DNA from: Isoetes taiwanensis
Lineage: Eukaryota; Streptophyta; Lycopodiopsida; Isoetales; Isoetaceae
Length of the DNA: 64,000 bases
Direction of reading: 5' to 3'
Assembly: GCA_021234155.1 (NCBI GenBank)
Contig: JAJEKV010000021.1
Coordinates: 16,011,563-16,075,562 of the forward strand
The stretch's first letter is position 1. Each line of letters starts with the position of its first letter. This document shows positions 22,995 through 33,639 of this stretch, in pieces. Below the pieces are notes generated by a model. That model was not told the DNA's origin. It did no database searches and worked only from the letters and a program-made list of their open reading frames with translations. A program made the position numbers and the translations under genes.

Positions 22995-23085
22995 TCTTTA
23001 GCGTTTTTGTATTGGGTCCCATAGACCGATTGGTCTCCGTGGACGATAAAAGTACCTTCCTTCCTTCCTTCCTTCCTTCTTCTCC
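22995..23085 (+). repeat. Retroposon 3' tail with TTCC microsatellite
   Basis: GGGTCCCATAGACCGATTGG then CCGTGGACGATAAAAG, followed by about five CTTC/TTCC units. Closely similar words end with TTATC repeats at 33868-33926 and appear inverted at 39897-39938. A conserved 3' sequence ending in variable short tandem repeats is typical of LINE or SINE 3' ends. The body upstream was not recognised. Confidence 0.55.
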
Positions 23086-23089
23086 AACC

Positions 23090-26000
23090 CACTGCAAAAG
23101 AAGTTTTGTGCTAAGTCGAATAGATCTCAATTCTGGACATCCTTGAGATGCGAAAGAACATGCAGGAGTTGAACCTGCACTATTCCCATCTGTTTTGCAT
23201 CAAGGACGACGCGATGCCCGAAATTACCTCATGTCCTCAAGATTTTGTAGGAAAAATTTCTTGAAAATGGATGGTAATAAAAATTACGTAATTATTCTTG
23301 GCTTAAACTTTTCACATCTTCCCCTTAAGACCACCTTGTTCCTAATCATTCTTGGCTTAAGCTTTTTGCATTGTCCCCTTAACTCTTGTGTGCCAAGCCT
23401 TGTGCATATAGACTTTGAATATTAAAAATAAATTGCATGGTTCATTTGCAAATTTAGAGGTAAAAAGAAAAGCCCAATATTTTTAAACAGTAGGACTCGT
23501 CTTGCAATCAGTATTCAGAACTCATCTAGATTCAGCTCGATAGTGTAGTCTCCTTTCATCAAGGCCATCTCTGCAAATGTCAAAATATAATTTTAACTCT
23601 GTGTATAGTGTGAAACTTGGAAAGCAACTAAAAATGTAGGCCCTAGTCTAAAGTTATTATCAAATAAAGTTCCTATCAAAAACATATTGCAAACATATTG
23701 CAAATTGTAAAAATTAGATAATGACATGTATAGACCACGAATTTTTCCTATGTTGTTTTATTTTTCTAATTGTCACCTTTACAATATTAAATATTGCCCC
23801 TTTTGGCAACCCTAACCATGAACTATGGAATGGATTGGTGGAAGAGGAAACACACACACACACAAAAGAAAAGGTTGACACATTCACTCCAATATATTTA
23901 TTACCGAGCGAGAAATTAAAATTGGAAAAACGGTGTCACTCATTATTTTCTCAACTTCACAAACAAAACCCCTCCTTTTTATATTCCTGGAATATAATCT
24001 GTTACCCTGCAAATACTTAAAAGATGGAAGAAAGAGTGATGGGCAAGCCAGCAACTTACCATACTGCCAATGTGAAGTAGCGGGAACCGATGGCAACCAT
24101 GCATAAAAATAGGGCTAGTTAGCACATTCAAAATGCATTCTTAAAATACATAAAGCCAAACTATCTTGGTCAAATGCTCTCCTGCAGTCAGGTTGCAAAT
24201 TACCAATATCGTTTTGAATCTGTAGCAAACAGAAGCAAAATGATCAAGATATTTGCCAAGTGGACACATTTGCATGTCTTCTTTCTGATTAACATTCCCA
24301 GGCAAACATCGAGTGCCAATAATTTCTTCCAATGTATCATAGGATGGTCTTGCCACTGACAATAACTATTCCATGTTCAACAAAAACCGAATGGTAAATT
24401 AAGAAATGGTAGATAGAAAATGACGGAGAAAAACAAATCACATTTTTTAAAAGCACATAGAACATGGTTCTTGAGGAAATGATTAACTACATAACAAAAT
24501 ATATCCTAAATTAATAGTATTAAGTAAAAGCTTTTTGATAATCTCCACAAAATGCAACTTTAAAAATATTGGGGTCTTACATATGTGATTTTGCCCTAAG
24601 ACACTATAGAAACATGAAATGCCACGATCCACTGACCCCCATATTGCTAGATCTTATAGGTCTATGCATTTCACGACAATGCCATTCACCCTCTTTTGTA
24701 CCGGGGAAGCGGTCGGTTTTTTTGCAAAGCGAGGGATTGGAAGTTATATAAGCGGATAAATAATGGCATATGCTATGTCATGGACATCAAAAATCTATCA
24801 TTTGTTGTTCTTGGTAGCAAACCTAAGCCCTAACCCGTGGCGGTCCGAACCACCCAGAGCCTAATGCCAAGCCTCATCCAACATCTGAGAGGGCTCGGCC
24901 CGAACACTGCTTTTTCCTCTTTCTATTCTTGGCCTCTCTTCCTCCTCTCTTTGTGCATTTGTATCTATTCTTCTCTTCCTCTTTTCTTAGCCATTTGGCT
25001 CAAAATCTTTACAACATATTATCTTTTTTCTTCCGCTTCTCAAATTCTAAATTTTGAGGCGAATTTGGACAATTTAGGCATGATGGCTGGGTTTCTAAGA
25101 AGATCGGTTTTCTTTTACGAATCCCACGCACCTTCAGTAACATGCGAATCGAGCGTTTAAAACTTCAATCTTAGATTTAAAGGATTGAAAAAAGAGTTGT
25201 GGGTTGTTGATTTGACCCAAATTAGTTTTAGGCGAATATCCAACGGGGTTGTAGTCTTTGTTTTTTTGCACCAAAAAGCATCGGATTCGTTTGGATGTTA
25301 AGAATGGGCCATTTCTTCGTCGGATGTTTTATGCCTTGGCGACATTATTTTTGCTTGAATCTCTTTGTAGGCGATGTTTTTAGACTAATAATCTGCTTTC
25401 CTATATAGCTTTTGGAGCACTAATTACTAAATCTTGGAGGTAGTGTTTGCATCTTTACGTTCGAAGCCATGGATAGTAGCATTTTCTTGATGAATCCGTA
25501 AGTCTGAGATGCCTGGATCTCTTCTGCCATATCCAGGTCTTCTACATATCCGTGGAGCAGCTCAAATCGGGCAAAGAGATGGAAGTATCAAACCAATTGG
25601 AGGCATTAAAGGAGGGAACATAAATCATGATTTATGTGTGCTTAAAACGAAGAAGGGAGTGCCCTTGGATCACAAGACTGACAGGCCGCGCTGAATAAAC
25701 AAATGAACCCGAAAAAAAAGGGGGCATCAAATTTCGGCCCCAAACAACAGGATTTTAAACTCTGTAATTTTACGTCGATCTCCACCCGATCTGAAGCTGC
25801 CCTTGCCGTCCCAGGTTAAGCGGCGCCGCCAACAGATCTTGCCGGAGAACTGCAGGAAACAGAGAATCGGGGGCAAATTTGAAGCCCCCTTTTTTTCGTT
25901 GGAGAATTTTGTTGAGCAGAGAAATTTCACTTGAAATTTTCTGCTCAACAAAGTTTCTCCTTCCAAAAAATAGGGACCATGGAAAGAGGCAGGGAAGGTA

Positions 26001-26590
26001 GACGAGGCAGCGGGGGGCATGTCCAAGCTCCTCATCGGCCAAGGACCTCCGGATTTAAGAATTCATCAGGTGAAGAGCATTCGGGAATGGTTGATTATTT
26101 TCTCCGATTTTTTTCTTTCCCTATTTTTTCCTCCCGGAAATACGTGGCAAATTTAGGAGCAAGCATCAACTCCGAATATGCCTAAAGCATCTTGCCCTTT
26201 GAGATTTATATATGTTAAGATGATCTAGACTTCATTATTATGACATATCCTATTTATATCCGCTTGTTTGAGGGAACTAGATTAAAAGGCTGTGGATTGC
26301 CTCTTATTTGTACAATTTTAATCTAGTCTAGACAATAAAAAGATACAATTCGAAGATGGATTTGGTTTGACTTATAGTAATCATTATAAATACAAGAAAT
26401 TTATCTCGAGGCGGCCAAGGTCGCCCGAACATTTCTCTTTCCTACCCTTTGCTCAATGTTCTCTTGCCCATGGGATAGATGGGACCCATGATGGTGTGGG
26501 TTTTTAGCCTGGATGGATAACAAATTTTTAGCATAGATGGAGAACGTCCATACCTATAGCCTGACTTCTAGGTTGTCGTACGATGGTTAT
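23090..26590. other. Long stretch without a recognised gene
   Basis: AT-rich; short open frames only. A GC-richer patch at 25500-26060 contains a near-perfect hairpin (about 25901-25963, arms of about 29 bp around GTTGAGCAGA / TCTGCTCAAC). A CA microsatellite lies near 23850. A tRNA-like T-arm near 23163-23181 lacks the rest of a tRNA. Nothing else supported. Confidence 0.4.
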
Positions 26591-26596
26591 TTGTTA

Positions 26597-26910
26597 CTCC
26601 CTCCGGGCATATTCAAGTAATGTGGCCACAAAAAACAAACTATAAGGGGAGAAAAAAGGTATTACTTCAATTATAGGCTAAGGAATTAAACTATTGAATT
26701 ATTTCATAAGACATGTATGCATGTAAGAATATACACATGGTAAGAAAAAGGTAAAATAAGAAAATGCAGACAGATATTAAATTATTATTTAAAACATTAA
26801 CTAAGGAGGAAGAAGGCGGTAGTTGGCGGGCTATAATAGCAGTTATTTCATAAATGTGTACGAGATTAGAAAGAAGTGGCTTGAGAAGCTAGTTCGGCGA
26901 TGGATGGAGT
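26597..26910. mobile_element. Possible Stowaway-like MITE (Tc1/mariner type)
   Basis: Starts TA then CTCCCTCCGGGCATATTC; CTCCCTCCG is the hallmark of Stowaway MITEs, which insert at TA. The proposed right end (GATGGATGGAGTG then TTA) is only a degraded match to the inverse. AT-rich, non-coding, about 310 bp. It directly abuts the next MITE. Confidence 0.5.
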
Positions 26911-26914
26911 GTTA

Positions 26915-27344
26915 GGGGCTTTTCACCGCGACTAGTGTGTCTTATATTTTAAGGCATACTATTGGTCCATGTCAACATTTAAGAAGAATTGGTTTTTAGA
27001 CGGAACCATATAAGACATGTCTCATTTAGGTTCGGGTAGGTTTGGATAGGTTCGGTAAGGGCAATGGAGTCTTATTTTATACCGGGAGACTTCCCCCGCC
27101 ATAAAATAAGACACTACTTATTATATTTTATTTTATTCTATTGACCAATCATATTCAAAATAAAAGGTGGTCTTATTTTGTGATGGTTTTCACATTAGTA
27201 TTTGTTAGTGTCTCATTTACATAAGACACCCTGTAGTGTGAAAACAACTTATATTTGTGTGTCTTATTTTTTGCTTTGGAGTCACAAATGATGTCTTATA
27301 TGAAATGGGACAGCCATATTATAAGACATCGTGTGAAAAGGCCC
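26915..27344. mobile_element. Tourist/Harbinger-type MITE, TSD TTA
   Basis: 430 bp from GGGGCTTTTCAC to GTGAAAAGGCCC with TTA on both sides (26912-26914, 27345-27347). It holds an internal inverted pair (GTCTTATTTTATA and TATAAAATAAGAC-like) around CCGGGAGACTTCCCCCGCC at about 27083-27101, related to the centre of the larger Harbinger element at 19184. Confidence 0.8.
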
Positions 27345-27347
27345 TTA

Positions 27348-28138
27348 GTACTCTTAATTCGTTGTTGCTAATTAAGCATCATTGATTGATCCAATCCCAT
27401 GTTCTTTGTTTTTGGGCCTTTTTAGCAGGAGGTTGATTTTTCCTTTTTCTTTTTCCATCATTGTCTTTGGGTTGTTTAGTAGCGACAATATTATAGTTTT
27501 TGTAGCTCTGTAGTTCTTGGGCTCTACAATTTTTCCCCTTCTTTAACCACTTTGAGATCACGGGTTTTCATCTTTTATTATCTGTTGAGTGTTATGCTAT
27601 CTAGATTCTGTTAGGTTTTGTGAACTGTTTAATTAAGGTTGATCCAATCTGCTTTGTGGGTGCGCTCTTTTTCATATCTTTTCTTTTAGGTTTTCTGTAA
27701 CCCTCGATGTTTGTTTTGAAAGAATAGGGGTTTTGTCTAGAATGTGGATTTTCTTTTGCGTGAAACAAAGAACCCATCAAGGCTGATTCGTTTTGTTCTT
27801 GGTATAGGCACGCAAGCTATCGCGGGGAAAAAAGAGTTTCAAATTTAAGCCTCTTAAGCTCGAAGATTTGTCCGATCCGGGCCCGTCCCGAATGTCGCAT
27901 TCTTTATGGAATCTCTATTTCAAAGCGGTTTCTCTGGGACCCAAATCAAAAAGCGACCAACAAATCCCACGCATTTTGTGGCAAACCTTGTTGAAAATTA
28001 TGCATAAATCCCGACACAAGAAATGGCTCCAAATCTGCAATTCTAGCTTCTACAGCGGCATGTGCCTTTGCGGGGATCCGGATTTCCCAAAGCCTATGGG
28101 AATTTGCCCAAACCAGCCACCCGCCCGAAAGCCAAAAA
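27348..28138. other. Non-coding stretch
   Basis: T-rich to 27800, then somewhat GC-richer. A 98-codon frame (27868-28164) ends in a basic KPKRRKDP-like tail but has no family resemblance and runs into the repeat unit that follows. No support for a gene. Confidence 0.35.
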
Positions 28139-28953
28139 GGCGAAAAGATCCACGAGAATTGTGACTCTAGCGAGAGGAGATTTGCCAAAGGGTAGCAATT
28201 GGGTGATGCGGATTTATGAAACACGTGGATGAAATTTGGGAAATGAGCTCGGTTTGGCTCTGTTGGGGCTAAGCTGGAGAACCGTTTTAGCGGTAGTGCA
28301 GAGGCGAGTTACATTAGCCGGATTTGAGCCAAGTGGATATGGCAATTTGGTGAGGTAATATGCTCTTACTTTTTTTACCTTTGTTTCATTGCTTTATTAG
28401 ATTAATTGCTAAAAACATGGTCCAAATTTCTTGTGTTCAACCCCATTTCAATTGCCGCGGGGCTAGCTAGGTATTCTTAATTGAATGCCAAAATTCACAA
28501 AGTGCCATACATGAAACAACGAGAAGTTGAGGTAGGTATACCTTGAACCAAAGCGAAACAACACCAAATGAAGACAAAAGCGGATGGCGATGCCTACTTG
28601 AGGAAATTTAGATGAATCCTTGGGTAGCGGTAGATTCCAACATCTGGTTTAGCGGTCGTGCCTTAGATAAGCGGCGGTTGTACATCTATTAAGCGGGACG
28701 GCGATTTGGATCCGGTGGTCCCGGTGATAGTGCCCAAAGATCGGCAATGAGATGAATGATTGACGATCGAGATAAATGTTTGGACCAATCGACGGTCGAG
28801 ATAAATGCCTCGACGTCGAAAGTATAGCAATTATATACAAGAAACTTATCGTGGCGGCTCCTAAATGCACTATGAGGGAGTTTGTGTCAACTTGGAATTG
28901 GGATGAAAACCATCTCCAATTGGATCTCAAACCGAACATTTATCTTCCCTTTG
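28139..28953. repeat. Partial repeat unit 0 of the 1.93-kb family
   Basis: Shares its body with the units at 29158 and 31089 (GGAGATTTGCCAAAGGGTAG ... GAACATTTATCTTCCC). It carries about 240 bp of extra sequence (about 28400-28640) at the point where the other units read TTTATTAGATGGTTTAAGCAG, and stops at 28953. Compared with the other units it reads CGG, CCG or CG at many places where they read CAG or CTG. Confidence 0.85.
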
Positions 28954-29154
28954 GGCTAAACAATACAAAATTTCCCTTTCTTACTTTCTAATGTTTGGCT
29001 AAAGAGCTCTAGGGTTGGTGCAATCCCGAAAAAAGTTAAGCTAAAATTATTATTTTTTTCCCAATTTTTTCCATTTACTTTAGCCAAAATTTTTTGAAAA
29101 TGTGCTAAGAAATCGCCAAATAGCTAAGTTTAGCCCTTAAATTATTCCATGGTG
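28954..29154. repeat. 201-bp segment identical to the inverse of 45007-45207
   Basis: Reads GGCTAAACAATACAAAATTT ... TTATTCCATGGTG and, base for base by eye, is the reverse complement of 45007-45207. It sits exactly between the truncated unit 0 and the start of unit 1, so it looks like filler copied during repair or duplication. At 45 kb it is part of a longer related region, which suggests that locus is the source. Confidence 0.85.
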
Positions 29155-29157
29155 CTT

Positions 29158-31088
29158 GATCAAGCATACATCTGGGGATAAAGGCGAAAAAGATCCACGA
29201 GTGTTCAGCAGACTCTAGCGGAGGAGATTTGCCAAAGGGTAGCTTGGTTGGGTGAGTGCGGATTTATGAAACACAATGGATGAAATTTGGGAAATGAGCT
29301 CCGGATTTGGCTCCTGTTGGGGCCGCCAACACAATGGAGTTGATCTTGCTGCCCCAAAGCCCGAGAACCGTTTTTAGCGGTTGATACAGGCGAGTTACAT
29401 TCGGGTTTGAGCCAAGTGGATATGGCAATTTGGTGAGGTAATATGCTCTTCTGCTTTTTTTTGCACTGTTTCATTGCTTTATTAGATGGTTTAAGCAGAT
29501 CGTGCCTTAGATAAGCAGCGGATTTGTACATCTATTAAGCAGACGGCGATTTGGATCTGGTGGTCCCAGTGATAGTGCCCAAAGATCTGGCAATGAGATG
29601 AATGATTGGCGATCGAGATGAATGCCTGGACCAATCGACGGTCGAGATAAATGCCTCGACGTCGAAAGTATAGCAATTATATACAAGAAACTTATCGTGG
29701 CGGCTCCTAAATGCACTATGAGGGAGTTTGTGTCAACTTGGAATTGGGATGAAAACCATCTCGAGTTGGATCTCAAACCCGAACATTTATCTTCCCTCAC
29801 GGGCATCGGTATACAAAAATCTTTACGTATCAAATCATAATGTCTAACATTTGACAATGCAATGCACAGCGAATTAACCACACAAATATAACATCAAATA
29901 ATATAACATACTTTGCCGATTATTTTAAACTAGATTTTTGCTTGATAGACATGGAACATGAGCATTTTAAGCTATCTTTTGCACATGTCAATATGTAGCA
30001 TAGTTTTCTTTGTATTCTATTCTATTCTATTCTTTGTGTTTTTGTGCGGCTTTTCACTAAGGTTTTCCTATGATTTAATTGATGTATTCAAATGGATGTA
30101 CTAATCATTACATCTAGAGTGCACCATTTACGAGCCATTGATTTTAGCCTTCTATTTTCAATGGTCAACAACCAATAGCTCACAACAAAAGCCCTTTTTT
30201 TTTTGCGTGTGGTGCATAATGGGCACATGAAGGGCCATTGATTTTAGCCCAACAACCAATGGCTCACAACAAAAGCCCTTTTTTGTGCGTGTGGTGCATA
30301 ATGGGCACATGAAGGGCCATTGATTTTAGCCCAACAACCAATGGCTCACAACAAAATCCCTTTTTTGTGTGTGGTGCATAATGGGCACATGAAGGGCTTG
30401 AAGGCATGTGGCTTGAAGGGCACATGAAGGGCCATTGATTTTAGCCCAACAACCAATGGCTCACAACAAAAGCCCCTTTTTTTTGTGTGTGGTGCATAAT
30501 GGGCACATGAAGGGCTTGAAGGGCACATGTAGTATTTCCTTCAATCTCATCAGCTAGCCCATATGCATCAATAGTCTTGGATGTGCGCCTTGGCTCGAGC
30601 TACACAACCCACAGTTGATTGGCATACTAGGTCTTTTCGATTTGTTGGTTCTAGATCGAGTTCAGTTCATCTGCGTTCAAGGCTCTATACCAACATCGAC
30701 TTCGATGCGTTCGATGTCGTGAGCTCGATTCCATCCTTCTTGTTCTGTTTTTTTTGCTCCATGTTACGATTCGACTCTTGCCTGCTGCTCCAGTTCATGC
30801 CCTAGATTCTGGTTAATTCTGTATAATCAACTTTTACCATGGCTTTACATATTATGCATAATAAATTTATTGCGTAAGAATTATCTGGCCTCGTAGCATT
30901 TGCCACGTAAAACAAACTTCTAATAAGTTTTCGATATGGTGTTTTTTCCACCTGCCTTCTCTCTTGTTCACTTTAAGGAGACATATCTTTGGAGATTTTA
31001 TTATTTACCACTAGAGGTGCCTACTTAACAAGTTGGATGAATCATACAGAGTTGGTTGAACAACAATTAACAACATCCAGTACATGCT
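29158..31088. repeat. 1.93-kb tandem unit 1
   Basis: From GATCAAGCATACAT to the next occurrence of that word. Contents in order: the unit-0-like block (to about 29815), an AT-rich stretch, a TTCTA pentamer run (about 30010), an 82-bp minisatellite (30170-30530), a Ser/Pro-rich frame on the plus strand (about 30600-30800), and the shortened minus-strand copia RT scrap (about 30840-31020). An open frame on the plus strand (MREFVSTWNWDENHLELDL) is kept in all three units but matches nothing I know. Confidence 0.85.
30170..30530. repeat. Minisatellite, about 82-bp period (copy in unit 1)
   Basis: Repeats built from CAACCAATGGCTCACAACAA, a T-run, GTGTGGTGCATAATGGGCAC and ATGAAGGGCCATTGATTTTA. Successive starts are 80-82 bp apart, with an insertion of GGGCTTGAAGG-type sequence in later units. 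The same array recurs at 32095-32395. Confidence 0.85.
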
Positions 31089-33013
31089 GATCAAGCATAC
31101 ATACAGGATAAAGGGCGAAAGATCCACCAGAATTCGCGCGGCTCTAGCGAGAGGAGATTTGCCAAAGGGTAGCTTGGTTGGGTGGTGCGGATTTATGAAA
31201 CACGTGGATGAAATTTGGGAAATGAGCTCGGTTTGGCTCTGTTGGGGCCGCCAACACAATGGAGTTGATCTTGCTGCCCCAACTGGAGAACCGTTTTAGC
31301 AGCTGGTACAGGCAGAGTTACATTCGCCGGATTTGAGCCAAGTGGATATGGCAATTTGGTGAGGTAATATGCTCTTCTGCTTTTTTTTTTTTGTTTCATT
31401 GCTTTATTAGATGGTTTAAGCAGATCGTGCCTTAGATAAGCAGCGGATTTGTACATCTATTAAGCAGACGGCGATTTGGATCTGGTGGTCCCAGTGATAG
31501 TGCCCAAAGATCTGGCAATGAGATGAATGATTGACGATCGAGATGAATGCCTGGACCAATCGACGGTCGAGATAAATGCCTCGACGTCGAAAGTATAGCA
31601 ATTATATACAAGAAACTTATCGTGGCGGCTCCTAAATGCACTATGAGGGAGTTTGTGTCAACTTGGAATTGGGATGAAAACCATCTCGAGTTGGATCTCA
31701 AACCGAACATTTATCTTCCCTCTGGGCATCAGTATACAAAAATCTTTCTGTATCAAATCATAATGTCTAACATTTGACAATGCAATGCCTGCTTGAATTA
31801 ACCACACAAATATAACATCAAATAATATAACATACACTGCCAGTATTTTAAACTAGATTTTTGCTTGATAGACATGGAACATGAGCATTTCGAGAAGCTA
31901 TACTGCACATGTCAATATGTAGCATAATAACAGGGGGTTTTCGTTGTATTCTATTCTATTCTATTCTTTGTGTTTTTGTACGCTTTTCACTAAGGTTTTC
32001 CTATGATTTAAAATGATGTACTCAAATGGATGTACTAATGCGTACATCTAGAGTGCACCATTTCTGAGCCATTGATTTTAGCCTTCTATTTTCAATGGTC
32101 AACAACCAATGGCTCACAACAAAAGCCCTTTTTTTGTGCGTGTGGTGCATAATGGGCACATGAAGGGCCATTGATTTTAGCCCAACAACCAATGGCTCAC
32201 AACAAAATCCCTTTTTTCGTGTGTGTGGTGCATATTGGGCACATGAAGGGGCTTGAAGGGCGCATGTGGCTTGAAGGGCACATGAAGGGCCATTGATTTT
32301 AGCCCAACAACCAATGGCTCACAACAAAAGCCCCTTTTTTGTGTGTGTGGTGCATAATGGGCACATGAAGGGCTTGAAGGGCGCATGTAGTATTTCCTTC
32401 AATCTCATCGCTAGCCCATATGCATCAATAGTCTTGGGTCTGCCTTGGCTCGAGCTACACAACCCATAGATTGATTGGCATACTAGGTCTTTTCGATTTG
32501 TTGGTTCTAGATCGAGTTCCAGTTCATCTGCAGTTCAAGGCTCTATACCAACATCGACTTCAGTACGTTCAGTATCGTGAGCTCCTACTGTTCCTGTTTT
32601 TGCTCCACGTTCTGATTCGACTCTTGCCTCTGCTCCAGTTCATGTCCTAGATTCTGGTTAATTCTGTATAATAAACTTTTACCATGGCTTTTGGCATAGC
32701 AAATTCCAAATTGCATGATGCCTTAAAACACATCTTGCTGTGGCCCAATGCATCCAACCTGGATAATTTACATATTATGCATAATAAATTTATTGCGTAA
32801 GAATTATCTGGTCTCGTAGCATTTGCCACGTAAAACAAACTTCTAATAAGTTTTCGATATGGTGTTTTTTCCACCTGCCTTCTCTCTTGTTCACTTTAAG
32901 GAGACATATCTTTGGAGATTTTATTATTTACCACTAGAGGTGCCTACTTAACAAGTTGGATGAATCATACAGAGTTGGTTGAACAACAATTAACAACATC
33001 CAGTACATGGTAC
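31089..33013. repeat. 1.93-kb tandem unit 2
   Basis: Second full copy, starting at GATCAAGCATAC and ending where the word recurs at 33014. It differs from unit 1 by a longer copia RT scrap (an extra segment of about 85 bp near 32690-32775) and an ATAACAGGGGG stretch at 31925 that unit 1 lacks. Holds the second minisatellite (32095-32395). Confidence 0.85.
32647..32940 (-). pseudogene. Ty1/copia reverse transcriptase C-terminal scrap
   Basis: Minus-strand translation gives KISKDMSP, a stop, SEQERRQVEKTPYRKLI, then FYVANATRPDNSYAINLL, matching the copia RT end (LSKDMSP..EEER..M..VPYR.LIGSL.YL.NATRPDI.YAV). The following residues (LEFAMP) degenerate. It is embedded in the 1.93-kb unit, and a shorter copy is in unit 1. 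No other domains of the parent element are present. Confidence 0.8.
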
Positions 33014-33329
33014 TGATCAAGCATACATACAGGATAGGCATCACTCCCGGCATGAGTGCAAGTGAAGAAAGAGGCAAGTTCCCAAGCTTAGTTGAACGTA
33101 CCGTGAACCCTTCAGAAATAGAGTGAACCTGAAAAAGATTTTCCATACCCAAAAGAATGAGTAATCCAGCATCAATCCTGTTGCAGCATTTTGACTGTGT
33201 ACATGCAGCCCTCTTGAAACCATTTCTTTTTCCCGCTCACGTGGCTAACAAGATAGACTTTTGCAGTACTGCTTATTTTAAGGCTTAGCTCCTGGGGAGA
33301 TTGTTGCTCAACTAACTAGGACAACATCC

Positions 33330-33630
33330 ATGGTTGGAAATTGAAGGGCTGCCCATACCTTTTTTTGAATGTCATTGCCAAAATTGGAATTTCAAATTGA
33401 ATGGCATGATTCAAATTAGACTTCCATTTGCATTCTTAATCTAAAAGTAACAAATATATATACTAAAGGTTAAATTAAAATAGGGGTATAAGTATATGGC
33501 TAGACCAAAAATGGACTTTTCGTTGCATGCCCTTTTTTCTCTTTTGTCCAAGGCTATGTGAAATATAAACTTGTTTTTTGAAGTCTCTTAGGGGTCTTGC
33601 AAGGCTTGCAGCCTTCAAATTCCAACCTTG
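33330..33630. mobile_element. Mutator-type MITE with 9-bp TSD
   Basis: 301 bp flanked by ACAACATCC at 33321-33329 and 33631-33639, a perfect 9-bp TSD, the Mutator hallmark. The ends are inverted: GGTTGGAAATTGAAGGGCTG on the left, and GGTTGGAATTTGAAGGCTGC when the right end is read inversely. AT-rich interior without coding sense. Confidence 0.8.
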
Positions 33631-33639
33631 ACAACATCC

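Noticed and set aside
23163-23181. tRNA T-arm-like sequence on the minus strand
   Set aside because: A 5-bp stem with a TTCAACT loop is present, but no D-arm, anticodon arm or acceptor stem could be fitted. At best a decayed tRNA or SINE B-box.
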